This document shows positions 1-7,295 of a DNA stretch of 47,462 nt, piece by piece. A program made the translations under genes and the position numbers. Within the stretch, counting starts at the first letter, position 1, and each line of letters starts with the position of its first letter. The notes under the pieces are model-generated. The model was given only the letters and a program-made list of their open reading frames with translations, did no database searches and was not told the origin of the DNA. The stretch is from a virus, in IMG/VR virus record IMGVR_UViG_3300031578_000074, positions 1-47,462 of that record; one strand, written 5' to 3'.

Positions 1-228
1 TGATTTTCTATTAATTTATTAAGTATTTCTTCATCACTCTTGCCGGATTGCTTGCTGTCGGAAGGCTGAATTAATTTATCAATAGCAAATACAACTTTAT
101 TATGAAACGACATTTCTCTTTCGGGAGAATAACTTAATAAACCACTTTCAATAATTGTCTGTTTTAGACTCCTTAATTCAGCTTCAATTGCATTGGTATC
201 GTCTTCCTTCTCTAATTCGGCTATCTCT
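1..228. repeat. near-identical repeat, copy 1 (partner at 46151-46378)
   Basis: Bases 1-228 match 46151-46378 with only three differences (positions 128, 213 and 220), all inside coding sequence. Similarity stops after 228 and returns at 311-336, which matches 46488-46513 across the start codons. The window begins exactly inside this repeat, which would be a natural place for an assembly to break. Confidence 0.9.
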
Positions 229-335
229 GATTCAAGTTGTCTGATTTTATCATATTTAGATTGACTATTAGTTCTAAAATGAATTGAATAAAAGTTAATC
301 AATTCGTCTTTCTTCTTTTCACGTTCTGTTTTCAT
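1..335 (-). CDS. hypothetical protein, 3' part cut off by window edge
   Basis: I do not recognise a function. The reading frame starts at an ATG ending at 335, preceded by an A-rich ribosome site (AAAAGATAAATAGCT), and stays open to base 1, giving 111 codons. The product is charged and probably coiled-coil. It is a close paralogue of the gene at 45934-46512: the first 8 residues (MKTEREKK) and everything from about residue 36 on agree almost completely, while the middle differs. It belongs to the same run of small accessory genes as its upstream neighbour at 353-562. The stop codon lies outside the window. Confidence 0.7.
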   Translation of the reverse strand, partial: MKTEREKKKDELINFYSIHFRTNSQSKYDKIRQLESEIAELEKEDDTNAIEAELRSLKQTIIESGLLSYSPEREMSFHNKVVFAIDKLIQPSDSKQSGKSDEEILNKLIEN

Positions 336-352
336 AGCTATTTATCTTTTAT

Positions 353-562
353 TTAGTTATCACTGAAATGTCCTAAGTCTGTAACCTCTTCATCACTCAT
401 AGGTTTTCCACATCCTTCACATTGCACAATACCAAATCTTGTAATTGTAGTTTCATGGTGACATTGTTGAACAAATTCTTTATAAAGGCTTTCTATGAGA
501 TCAATTTCACTCCATGTAAATATTGCCTTACTCGTTAGAAATTCTCTGAATGTTTCTTTCAT
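353..562 (-). CDS. small zinc-ribbon-like hypothetical protein
   Basis: This is a 69-residue protein of unknown function. Near the C-terminus there is a CEGCGKP knuckle, with a preceding HH pair and C34 that could complete a metal site. It starts at an ATG following AAAAGATAAGTAAG, the A-rich ribosome site typical of this gene block, and its stop lies 18 bases before the next gene. The context is an accessory run of small early genes. Confidence 0.6.
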   Translation of the reverse strand: MKETFREFLTSKAIFTWSEIDLIESLYKEFVQQCHHETTITRFGIVQCEGCGKPMSDEEVTDLGHFSDN

Positions 563-625
563 CTTACTTATCTTTTAAAATTCATGTATTTTGTTCACTA
601 AAATCAATAAAATTACTTTCATAAC

Positions 626-871
626 CTATAATAGTCTCTTTTTTATAATACAACATTTTGGTATTGTTATTGTACCATTAAATTGCTGATTGTATCCATT
701 AGTATTTTGCCCTAATGACATTGCTAATCGTATCATTGTTTTATTCTCGTAAATCAAATAACCGATTGTCGTTATAATCATAGGATAAACGTTTTTTCTT
801 TCTTTATAAAATGTCCATCCATCATCTGACTGTGAATCATGCCATTTAATTTTATAAATATCTTTTTTCAT
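626..871 (-). CDS. hypothetical protein
   Basis: An 81-residue protein that I cannot assign. It has several beta-strand-like stretches (TTIGYLIY, GTITIPKCCIIKK), no signal peptide and no clear motif. The ATG follows an A-rich leader (AAAGAAAATA). It sits between two other small accessory genes on the same strand. Confidence 0.5.
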   Translation of the reverse strand: MKKDIYKIKWHDSQSDDGWTFYKERKNVYPMIITTIGYLIYENKTMIRLAMSLGQNTNGYNQQFNGTITIPKCCIIKKRLL

Positions 872-879
872 TATTTTCT

Positions 880-1041
880 TTAATATTTATTAATACAATG
901 TTTCCGATCAATAACAGAAATATATCTTAACTTTTTGTCTTCTGGTTTAGCGTAATATTGTCTTACGTATGAAACCCAATTATGTCCACAAATAGCACAA
1001 GTATGATTTATTGTTAAAATCCAATAATATTTCCCTTTCAT
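880..1041 (-). CDS. small CxxC-containing hypothetical protein
   Basis: A 53-residue protein of unknown role. I chose the ATG ending at 1041 because it follows the ribosome site AAAGATAAAGAG reused in this block; a longer frame opening at 1071 would begin inside the upstream gene. The protein has a CAICGHNW knuckle near residue 15 and a later cysteine, so it may bind one metal ion. It follows the lysozyme-like gene by 10 bases. Confidence 0.55.
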   Translation of the reverse strand: MKGKYYWILTINHTCAICGHNWVSYVRQYYAKPEDKKLRYISVIDRKHCINKY

Positions 1042-1051
1042 CTCTTTATCT

Positions 1052-1591
1052 TTATAATTCATAACCTCCAAACTCTTTCAAATAATGCTTAATGCTTGTG
1101 CCATTAACATCTTTCTTATTGACCGCTCCCATAGTAAGAAGGAACTTCTTTACACTTCCTGTTCCGCCCAGATGACTTGCCGCTAACAATCCTGATTTAG
1201 TTATCTCAACCCCTTTTATCGTTTGTCCGACATAAAAGAAATAGTCTTTTAACGCTATTTCGTTCGATTTAAGCAAAGCAAGTAATATTTGATACTGTAA
1301 CTCTTCCGGGAAGAGATCGGGGTTCTGACGAAAGGACTGAGGCGTTATATAGCCATATCCAAAGTGCCTTAATGTTCCGGGTGCTATTTGCCAGGTACCC
1401 ATGCATCCGATCTGATTAATTGCCTTCCACTGATTATTAGATTCTTTTAAACCTAAATGATCTGTGAATAGTTCCATCTGTTCATAGTGACAGACCTGTC
1501 GTACTCTCTCAATGTAAAAGCACTCTGTATTAGGTGCTGATACGTTGAGGCTGAATAATAGGATTATAATTGTTATTGCCATTTTTTTCAC
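1052..1591 (-). CDS. secreted lysozyme/transglycosylase-like peptidoglycan hydrolase
   Basis: This is a likely cell-wall lysis enzyme of 179 residues. Residues 1-18 look like a signal peptide (MKKMAITIIILLFSLNVSA), so the enzyme should be exported by the host Sec system. The segment from 49 to 69 has the lysozyme-like pattern: candidate catalytic Glu50 in LKESNNQWKAIN, followed by GCMGTWQIAPG. A later ASHLGGTGSVKKFL segment fits the helix that closes the active site in phage transglycosylase-like enzymes. Its start overlaps the end of the cytosine methyltransferase by 62 bases. It lies with early genes rather than with the late membrane-protein cluster, which is odd for an endolysin. The fold assignment comes from motif reading only. 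Confidence 0.65.
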   Translation of the reverse strand: MKKMAITIIILLFSLNVSAPNTECFYIERVRQVCHYEQMELFTDHLGLKESNNQWKAINQIGCMGTWQIAPGTLRHFGYGYITPQSFRQNPDLFPEELQYQILLALLKSNEIALKDYFFYVGQTIKGVEITKSGLLAASHLGGTGSVKKFLLTMGAVNKKDVNGTSIKHYLKEFGGYEL

Positions 1592-2366
1592 TTCTCCGAT
1601 TTTGATTAATACTAAAACTTTCTATTGCTTTAAATATTTCATAAGCGACTTGGGGGACTATTGCGTTTCCATAGGCCTTTATTGATTCTTTTCTCCATTT
1701 TGAAAAGGTAATTCCGTCCAGTTTTTTGGATAACCCATTGTCTCTGCATAGCATCCCGGTACTTCGCTTTCCTTTATTCCATTGTGAAGCAAGAGTTCCT
1801 GTAAACTTAATTGGTGTCTCTTTAAATATTCTGTCGATTTGTCTAAGTTTACAATTGCTCTTTTGTAATCGCCTGTCATTGGTGTAGGCAATAAAGAAAC
1901 ACCTATCCCTTTTATGATCAGCATTGACGGATAAAGCTGGCAATATAATCGGGAATACTTCGTACCCCTGAGCTTCCAAATCAGTTTGCACTTCGTGGAA
2001 TACCAACCCCCCTGACCAATTAATAATGCCAGGAACGTTTTCCCCCACAACCCAACTCGGTTGAATCTCTCTAATTGTTCTAAGCATTTCCGGCCAGAGG
2101 TGTCTCTCATCTTCTTTGCCTTTTCGCCTTCCTGCCGTTGAGTAAGGTTGACAAGGAAATCCTCCTGTAATAATGTCGATTGTTCCTCTCCAAATAGTGA
2201 AGTCAGTTTTTGTAATGTCTCCATAACTTATTGCATTAGGCCAGTAATATTTTAATATCTTTTGTCCAAATTCATTCCACTCACAATGAAACACATTCTC
2301 CCATCCCATCCATTGAGCTGCCAAATCGAATCCGCCAATTCCGCTAAATAAACTTGCGTGTTTCAT
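1530..2366 (-). CDS. C5-cytosine DNA methyltransferase (Dcm type)
   Basis: The 278-residue protein should methylate cytosine at C5 using SAM. Motif I is LFSGIGGFDLA near the N-terminus. The catalytic loop GGFPCQPYS carries nucleophile Cys72, and GENVPG at 108-113 is the ENV motif. The usual QRR motif is replaced by HKRDRCFFIA, and AYGNAIVPQVAYEIF is the C-terminal motif IX/X region. The target-recognition stretch between them is short, as in many phage enzymes. No restriction partner is nearby, so it is an orphan enzyme, probably for protection of phage DNA against host restriction. It begins 28 bases after the small membrane gene at 2394-2735. Confidence 0.92.
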   Translation of the reverse strand: MKHASLFSGIGGFDLAAQWMGWENVFHCEWNEFGQKILKYYWPNAISYGDITKTDFTIWRGTIDIITGGFPCQPYSTAGRRKGKEDERHLWPEMLRTIREIQPSWVVGENVPGIINWSGGLVFHEVQTDLEAQGYEVFPIILPALSVNADHKRDRCFFIAYTNDRRLQKSNCKLRQIDRIFKETPIKFTGTLASQWNKGKRSTGMLCRDNGLSKKLDGITFSKWRKESIKAYGNAIVPQVAYEIFKAIESFSINQNRRSEKNGNNNYNPIIQPQRIST

Positions 2367-2393
2367 TTCACAAAGTTAAACTATTTTTACAAT

Positions 2394-2735
2394 TCAGTTT
2401 TTACACTCAAATCTCTTAACGTCCTTCACACGCTCACAGTAGAACTTGACCCAAAAGCGATTACTTAACACAACGGTTTTTTCTTTGTTCTTGTACTGAA
2501 GATTAGCCAGCTGTTCTAACTGGTTCCAGAGATATTGATAGTTCTCAGGCGTAACGGCACGTTTTGTTATCTCATCCTGAATATAATCATACTTCAGTTT
2601 GTAGAAGCGTTCATTGCCTCGTTTGATGCGCTTGCAATCTTTCCGCCATTGGTAAATAAAATAAATTGCTGCTCCGATAAACCAAAGGAGAGCAGTAAAT
2701 AATACGAATGATGCTAAATAGATAATTGTTTTCAT
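2394..2735 (-). CDS. small membrane-anchored hypothetical protein
   Basis: A 113-residue protein with one N-terminal membrane segment (about residues 5-28, rich in Leu, Phe and Ile), followed by a basic, charged cytoplasmic-like domain with YxxLWxQLExLxxL helix features. The function is unknown. It starts at an ATG downstream of the DnaA-like gene and precedes the cytosine methyltransferase. Confidence 0.6.
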   Translation of the reverse strand: MKTIIYLASFVLFTALLWFIGAAIYFIYQWRKDCKRIKRGNERFYKLKYDYIQDEITKRAVTPENYQYLWNQLEQLANLQYKNKEKTVVLSNRFWVKFYCERVKDVKRFECKN

Positions 2736-2752
2736 AGGTTTTTATTTTAAGT

Positions 2753-3277
2753 TTAGAAACTGTGTTCTCGATAACCCGAATAAGCTCTTATTGTAACTGC
2801 CTCCCCTTTGCGCATATAAGGATTTGGAGGGAAGAAACGATAATTGACGAAATAAACAAATCGGCGAATAGGTTTATCAGCATAATAGTCATTTTCTGCC
2901 CAAGCTGAATCAATGTACCAAGGCTGATTTATTAACTGCGATACTGGAATGCCAATATGCTTTTCATAGTTTAAAATGTCTGTCCTTATGTTATTGATCT
3001 CATCCCGATAATCAGAATAAAGTTTTATTTGATTTTTAACTGTCTTATCAGCATGAATAATTGTCGCATGATCTTTGGTTTTGCCATTTCTCCCTGCAAA
3101 CATTCTCCCAATGTCAACAAGTATCATTTGTCTATTAAATTCCTTAATAAAAAACATTGATACCTGCCGGGCCTTAACGATTTCCTTTTTCCTGCTGGCT
3201 GTATTTTGTACTGCCAGAATGTCAACATCGTAATATTCACATACGATCTTAATAATGTCCTGCTCTGTTATTCTCAT
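2753..3277 (-). CDS. DnaA domain IV-like DNA-binding protein
   Basis: The 174-residue protein resembles the C-terminal DNA-binding domain of the initiator DnaA without its AAA+ ATPase. About residues 28-85 follow the family pattern: RKKEIVKARQVSMFFIKEF, then IGRMFAGRNGKTKDHATIIH, matching the DnaA signature around xGGRDHSTVxHA. The rest (90-174) is unrelated and unassigned. Such stand-alone domains occur in Bacteroidota mobile elements and phages. It may bind DnaA-box-like or iteron sites near the phage origin, or interfere with host initiation; both roles are inference. It lies downstream of the replication genes. Confidence 0.75.
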   Translation of the reverse strand: MRITEQDIIKIVCEYYDVDILAVQNTASRKKEIVKARQVSMFFIKEFNRQMILVDIGRMFAGRNGKTKDHATIIHADKTVKNQIKLYSDYRDEINNIRTDILNYEKHIGIPVSQLINQPWYIDSAWAENDYYADKPIRRFVYFVNYRFFPPNPYMRKGEAVTIRAYSGYREHSF

Positions 3278-3280
3278 AGC

Positions 3281-3484
3281 TTAATATAGTTTAAATTCCT
3301 TGTACTTCTCATAAAAAGCGATTCGCCCTATTTCAGACAATTCTTCCATATATTCATTAACTTCATCATACTGATCTTCGTTACCATAAAGATCATCAGA
3401 ATATCTAATCATATCACCGAAATATCCCTTTACAAACATTTTACTTGCAATCCAAATTAAATCTGACTTTTCTAATTTTTTCAT
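3281..3484 (-). CDS. hypothetical acidic protein
   Basis: A 67-residue acidic protein, strongly helical by composition, with a run of Asp, Glu and Tyr in the centre. No function is recognised. The ATG overlaps the stop of the 31-residue ORF upstream (ATGA), and the next gene follows after 3 bases, which supports translation as part of one operon. Confidence 0.55.
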   Translation of the reverse strand: MKKLEKSDLIWIASKMFVKGYFGDMIRYSDDLYGNEDQYDEVNEYMEELSEIGRIAFYEKYKEFKLY

Positions 3485-3576
3485 TTCCTTTTCATATTTT
3501 TAAGTTTGTAAATCAACTCTCTGATTATCGCTCTCTCAAGTTTGCGCTTCAGCTTGATTAGCTTACTTGTTTTCAT
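3481..3576 (-). CDS. 31-residue basic microprotein
   Basis: A short ORF (MKTSKLIKLKRKLERAIIRE...) rich in Lys and Arg, predicted to be one helix. Its start overlaps the stop of the DUF4326 gene as ATGA, and its own stop overlaps the next start the same way. That double coupling is the main evidence that it is translated. The function is unknown. Confidence 0.5.
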   Translation of the reverse strand: MKTSKLIKLKRKLERAIIRELIYKLKNMKRK

Positions 3577-3938
3577 AATTCCTTATTTGCTAATTCCAGT
3601 AATATATCAGTATGACATTTTTCAGATAATTTACACCAACAAGATAAATTTGCACCTTTTAACTTATGTATATTTGTAGATATCCAATAAAAGTATTTAA
3701 ATACTTCTGATCCAAATAAATTATCATATTTATGACAATAAGCGTAACCCATTGCATTATTTAAAATACACTCTTTATACATTTCAACAGATTTCTCTTG
3801 TGTTATCTCTTTTGTAACCTTAAATGGATTGCCCCATTTCGAAGGTCTCCCAACATATATTGTATTTTCCGGCATCTTCCAGCCTTTTGTCCGTTTTCTC
3901 TGTATTCTTTTTGGAATAACTGGCTTACTTGTTTTCAT
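3573..3938 (-). CDS. DUF4326 family protein
   Basis: A 121-residue protein of the DUF4326 family, whose role is not established. Typical family landmarks are TIYVGRPSKWGNPF near the N-terminus and SCWCKLSEKCHTDILLEL at the C-terminus, with conserved cysteines and a histidine that could bind metal. I use the ATG ending at 3938 (MKTSKPVIPKR) because it follows AAAGAGGTTACGT; a longer frame from 3977 reads through the upstream ORF. The family is frequent in phage and plasmid accessory regions. Confidence 0.8.
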   Translation of the reverse strand: MKTSKPVIPKRIQRKRTKGWKMPENTIYVGRPSKWGNPFKVTKEITQEKSVEMYKECILNNAMGYAYCHKYDNLFGSEVFKYFYWISTNIHKLKGANLSCWCKLSEKCHTDILLELANKEL

Positions 3939-4056
3939 ACGTAACCTCTTTTGCAAGCCTCCAAGCATGTTTAACAAAACTGTAATATGTTGGATGCATT
4001 TTATTCTTTTTATACTTCAATTGCAATAAAATAAAAAATATTTTAATTGTTTTCAT
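3925..4056 (-). CDS. 43-residue basic hypothetical protein
   Basis: A short ORF with a hydrophobic start (MKTIKIFFILLQLKYKKNK) followed by a basic, aromatic tail. It starts 13 bases inside the end of the upstream gene, after GGAGAGGAG, one of the few good Shine-Dalgarno sequences here, and ends within the next gene's start region. It may be a small membrane-associated peptide; the function is unknown. Confidence 0.5.
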   Translation of the reverse strand: MKTIKIFFILLQLKYKKNKMHPTYYSFVKHAWRLAKEVTYENK

Positions 4057-4471
4057 AGCTTAACTCCTCTCCGGTTAATGCAAAATAAAGGTTTTGTAAT
4101 TGGTGAACGTATTTAATTTCACAAGAAATAAAATCAAATCTATTATTATCTCTTTCATCTGCTGCATCTGTATATGAATGATAAAACCCCCAATCCTCTC
4201 TAAATCCAGCATATGCAAAGGAATATTTATAATCACTAATCCACATGCTAAAATAATTACCATGATGTTTAGATGGTTTTTTCTTTTCTTTCTTAAACCC
4301 AGACTTCAATAGCCATTTTTCGGTGAGGGGAATAGGTTCTAATATTAAATCTTTCCCTGATTCAAAATAATGTATAGTTATTGCCTCTATTTGATACTCT
4401 CCATTTTCTTCAGGAAATGGAGATTTAACTATCTTACACCAATTTCCAATTCTTAATTCTGTTGCTTTCAT
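4043..4471 (-). CDS. conserved Bacteroidota phage hypothetical protein
   Basis: A 142-residue protein beginning with ELRIGNWCKI and ending with KYVHQLQNLYFALTGEEL. I recognise this pattern from many Bacteroidota phage and prophage proteins of unknown function. The N-terminal part looks beta-rich and the C-terminus is one helix. It overlaps the upstream gene by 4 bases (ATGA) and is followed by small genes. Confidence 0.7.
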   Translation of the reverse strand: MKATELRIGNWCKIVKSPFPEENGEYQIEAITIHYFESGKDLILEPIPLTEKWLLKSGFKKEKKKPSKHHGNYFSMWISDYKYSFAYAGFREDWGFYHSYTDAADERDNNRFDFISCEIKYVHQLQNLYFALTGEELSYENN

Positions 4472-4719
4472 AGCTTCCTGTAATAACTGTCAATTATACT
4501 CAAACATTCAAAATTAATCTCGCCACGCTCTCTTAATAGCCGCATCTTACGTATTGCCGAATCTTCAAACATCGAAGGACGACCTGTCAACCTCCGGGCT
4601 TTAACTGCCAAATGCGAGCCGTAAAACTTCTTTGGTAGCTCGTTGTAAGCAATCCGAACAGCATCTATAACTGTCATCGTGCCTCGCTTTCTGAAATATC
4701 TCTGCTGTAATGGTGTCAT
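4468..4719 (-). CDS. hypothetical basic protein, possible DNA-binding
   Basis: An 83-residue basic helical protein. The segment TGRPSMFEDSAIRKMRLLRERGEINF looks like a helix-turn-helix or winged-helix arrangement, but I see no firm family match. It directly follows the DnaB helicase gene (9-base gap), so a replication accessory role is possible. Confidence 0.5.
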   Translation of the reverse strand: MTPLQQRYFRKRGTMTVIDAVRIAYNELPKKFYGSHLAVKARRLTGRPSMFEDSAIRKMRLLRERGEINFECLSIIDSYYRKL

Positions 4720-4728
4720 AATTCTATT

Positions 4729-6075
4729 TTAATATGGTGCATCTTGTATTGGTGCTTTCTCTAATTCTGTATCTTTTATAACTGTCAAAGATTCGTTATG
4801 ATATAACGGCAAAGTAACGCAAGCCCCGTTCCTGTTTTTAGCAATATCCAAGATCATTAATCCATCCGAGCTAACGTCATCCCCATTTATGTTTGCTGTT
4901 CTCATCTTGTAATATGCTGGCCGGTGAATAAATGCAACTATGTCAGCATCCTGCTCAATAGACCCCGATTCTCGCAAATCAGATAAAAATGGCTTTCTGT
5001 CGGCTCGCTTCTCAACATCCCTATTTAACTGAGAAAGGGCAATAACAGGAATATTAAAATCTTTTGCAATAGCTTTTAGCCCTTGTGATATTTTAGATAT
5101 TTCCTGTTCCCGGTTCCCGGCTTCCGATTTCATTAACTGAAGATAGTCAATAACAATAATCTTAATCCCGTATTTAACTATCATCTTCTTAACTTTCGAT
5201 CTTAACTCAAGTAGTTTCAAAGCCGGGGTGTCATCAATATATATTGGCAGGTTAGCTATTTGATTTGATTGAATACCCAATTCCACTAAATCAACTTTAC
5301 CTATTCTTAACTCCATATTAGTTCGTCCTGATACTGACGAAAGGTACCGGCCTGTTAATTGTCTTTCTGACATTTCCAGTGAGAATAAGCCAACTGGATA
5401 ATTAAGTTCTGCTGCCCCTCTTGTTAGTGCAAGTGCAAAGGCTGTCTTGCCCATTGAGGGCCGGCCGGCAATAATTATTAAATCCTGTTCCTGCCACCCT
5501 CCGGTAATTCTGTCTATATTCGTAAATCCGGAAGCAACCCCGGAAAGTTTCTTTTCTCTGTTTATTATCTTTTCAATCTCGATAAGATATTCATCAATAC
5601 ATTTATCAATTCTTTTTGGCTCCTTGTTTTGCGTAAAGTTTGATATTTTTAAAATAGTCGATTCAGCATATTCCACCACGTCAGAAAGATCCTCAATGTA
5701 TGCTATGTTAGCAAGCTCATATCCTGATCTTATGTATTCCCTTAATATATATTTTTCCCGGACAATAAAAACATGATTCATTAAATAAGCATCGGAGACA
5801 ACCTTCATAGTTCTTTTTGTCACCCCGATAATTCCCCCGAAATTATCTAATTGCCCTTTTACTCGTAAATAGTCACAAACAGAAACAAGGTCAGACGAAC
5901 CGCTTTTTTTGGCAACCTCATAAATTGCTGTATATAATTGCTTATTAGATTCGATGTAAAACATATCCGGTGTTAATATTGATATTATCTCATTAACCGA
6001 ATCGGGATTAATCAAACAGGTTCCTATTATTGCCTGTTCCGCCTCAAGTGCTTGTGGTAATTGTTTGTCGTTCAT
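4729..6075 (-). CDS. dnaB: replicative DNA helicase DnaB-like
   Basis: The 448-residue protein is the phage's replicative 5'-3' helicase. The N-terminal domain (about 5-110) opens with the typical PQALEAEQAIIGTCL, and the RecA-like motor follows from about 178. Walker A is GRPSMGKTA at 204-212, Walker B is IIVIDYLQLM, and the SQLNRDVEKR and DLRESGSIEQDAD motifs are all present. The length equals that of bacterial DnaB. It overlaps the DUF1376 gene by 4 bases, so loader/organiser and helicase are coupled. The phage therefore probably builds its own replisome start and recruits host primase and polymerase, none of which is encoded here. Confidence 0.96.
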   Translation of the reverse strand: MNDKQLPQALEAEQAIIGTCLINPDSVNEIISILTPDMFYIESNKQLYTAIYEVAKKSGSSDLVSVCDYLRVKGQLDNFGGIIGVTKRTMKVVSDAYLMNHVFIVREKYILREYIRSGYELANIAYIEDLSDVVEYAESTILKISNFTQNKEPKRIDKCIDEYLIEIEKIINREKKLSGVASGFTNIDRITGGWQEQDLIIIAGRPSMGKTAFALALTRGAAELNYPVGLFSLEMSERQLTGRYLSSVSGRTNMELRIGKVDLVELGIQSNQIANLPIYIDDTPALKLLELRSKVKKMIVKYGIKIIVIDYLQLMKSEAGNREQEISKISQGLKAIAKDFNIPVIALSQLNRDVEKRADRKPFLSDLRESGSIEQDADIVAFIHRPAYYKMRTANINGDDVSSDGLMILDIAKNRNGACVTLPLYHNESLTVIKDTELEKAPIQDAPY

Positions 6076-6710
6076 TTTACATTACTTAAATCAAAACCTT
6101 TCTTTCCCCATTCAGATACTACTTTTGTATTATCTATTTTATTTTCAGTTTTAAACCAAACCGACCTCATTTTCTGCTTCCAATTTAAAACAGGATTACC
6201 AAATGAATCGAACCAGTTAGCATCGTTATAATAATGCCATTTGTCTTCACCTACTTCTGGCTTGTAACCATTATCTTCAAAGTACTTTTTAACCTCTTCG
6301 ATTTTTGGAATTTTAAACGGACTTCTTCTCCTTCTTTTAATTACATCTTCATTTCTATTTTCATTTTCCATATGGTCGCTCATATGACCTCCCTTATGAC
6401 CTTCTTTTTTAGTATATTGATTTACACCTGTAAGATTATTAAATCGTGACTGTACAAAGGCTTTCCGCTTATTAATTTCAATTTCCAACCTTTCATTATA
6501 ATACAATCCTTTGTCATCTATTTTAAATTTGTCCTGTATCTTGACCCAAATTTGACCTACAACTTGACCTATCACTTGACCACTCATATGACCTCTGTTA
6601 AATTGTGTCATTAAAAGTTCAATATACGCTCCCTTTTCTTCAAATGTCATTCCCATAGTTCCACCGATATAATCGTTCGGATAAAATAAGAAAGCTGGAT
6701 CTTTAGACAT
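6072..6710 (-). CDS. DUF1376 replication protein (replisome organiser candidate)
   Basis: A 212-residue protein with an N-terminal DUF1376 domain (DPAFLFYPNDYIGGTMGMTFEEKGAYIELLM), a family found beside helicase genes and thought to act in replication initiation. Residues about 40-55 are a four-residue repeat (GHMS-GQVI-GQVV-GQIW), and a similar motif recurs at GHKGGHMSDHM. In DNA these are regularly spaced TGACC repeats. The C-terminal half (from about 110) begins with basic RRRRS and resembles the linker plus helicase-contact region of lambda-O-like proteins. It overlaps both neighbours (HNH nuclease and DnaB). Confidence 0.8.
   Translation of the reverse strand: MSKDPAFLFYPNDYIGGTMGMTFEEKGAYIELLMTQFNRGHMSGQVIGQVVGQIWVKIQDKFKIDDKGLYYNERLEIEINKRKAFVQSRFNNLTGVNQYTKKEGHKGGHMSDHMENENRNEDVIKRRRRSPFKIPKIEEVKKYFEDNGYKPEVGEDKWHYYNDANWFDSFGNPVLNWKQKMRSVWFKTENKIDNTKVVSEWGKKGFDLSNVK
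6372..6593. repeat. 12-bp spaced direct repeats inside the replication gene; candidate origin iterons
   Basis: On the plus strand the hexamer WTGACC starts at 6541, 6552, 6564, 6576 and 6588, and again at 6384 and 6396 with a variant (ATGGTC) at 6372. Steps are 12 bp except the first (11). The repeats lie in the DUF1376 gene. Intragenic iterons of this sort form the origin in lambda O and in some lactococcal replisome-organiser genes. They also encode a peptide repeat, so a purely protein-level origin cannot be excluded. Confidence 0.5.
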
Positions 6711-7161
6711 GATATTTCTCTTTCAGTAGTGATGTTAACGATTCAAGCATTTGTAAACATTCTTCTGAGCTTGCTAATTGTAACATATTCACAATATCAA
6801 TAGTAAAATATAATTGATCATTATTCATAAATCCAAGCCTTTCGTGTATTAATTGCAACCGCTGATGTCTTTTTTTATGGCAGGACTCACAAAGGGTTAT
6901 TAAAAATAAATGATGGTAATCCCATGCGGTTCTATTTGCAATGTATAGTTTATGATGAACGTTAAGGCTTGTGTCTTTACCTCCGCATTCCTGACAAGTG
7001 TAATTATCCCTTTGCATTATCTGATCTCGTTTCTCCTTCCATTGTGGAGTTTTTAATTGATCGAGATAACTTAGTTTTGGAACGTTATTAGATGAATGTA
7101 TTTCCGGAATATCCTGATTTATTATATCCTTAATACTGAACGTTTCTTTTTTCCTTTTCAT
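6703..7161 (-). CDS. HNH endonuclease
   Basis: A 152-residue nuclease of the HNH fold. The core runs from about residue 40 to 100: WKEKRDQIMQRDNYTCQECG with Cys56 and Cys59, then NVHHKLYI carrying the catalytic His pair 69-70, then LCESCHKKRH with Cys91, Cys94 and His99 completing the zinc site. The C-terminal 50 residues are unassigned. It is the first gene after the promoter and structured leader at 7182-7325 and overlaps DUF1376. Candidate roles are recombination, packaging support or homing; the sequence does not decide. Confidence 0.85.
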   Translation of the reverse strand: MKRKKETFSIKDIINQDIPEIHSSNNVPKLSYLDQLKTPQWKEKRDQIMQRDNYTCQECGGKDTSLNVHHKLYIANRTAWDYHHLFLITLCESCHKKRHQRLQLIHERLGFMNNDQLYFTIDIVNMLQLASSEECLQMLESLTSLLKEKYHV

Positions 7162-7181
7162 AACTCACGCTGTTATTAGAT

Positions 7182-7241
7182 GAGGCGTCCGCCTGGTGTC
7201 GTGATAACTAACCGGAGAGGAAAGTTCACCAGGAGGGCCTC
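7182..7241 (-). promoter_or_regulatory. strong GC-rich hairpin in the 5' leader of the replication operon
   Basis: Plus-strand arm 7182-7198 pairs with 7227-7241: GAGGC with GCCTC and CCTGGTG with CACCAGG, plus CC with GG. This gives about 14 base pairs with one mismatch and a 2-base bulge around a 28-base loop. Neither side is followed by a T-run, so it is not a simple terminator. It is unusually GC-rich for this genome and lies between the promoter at 7296-7325 and the HNH start codon at 7161. Confidence 0.6.
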
Positions 7242-7295
7242 AATATTTTGATACTATGTATTTACTTTTTTTCATTCCAGTTAATTATCACACTT

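Noticed and set aside
1-228. Terminal direct repeat of a phage genome
   Set aside because: The two copies have three substitutions and belong to paralogous coding sequences with different flanks, and copy 2 is not at the right end, so this is a gene duplication rather than packaging redundancy.
2371-2378. TAACTTTG box just before the cytosine methyltransferase
   Set aside because: It matches a -7 box but the nearest TTTG is 29 bases away and the box lies only 5 bases from the start codon.
7182-7241. tRNA gene at the GC-rich hairpin
   Set aside because: It is one long hairpin with a big loop; no cloverleaf arms, T-loop or CCA-like end.
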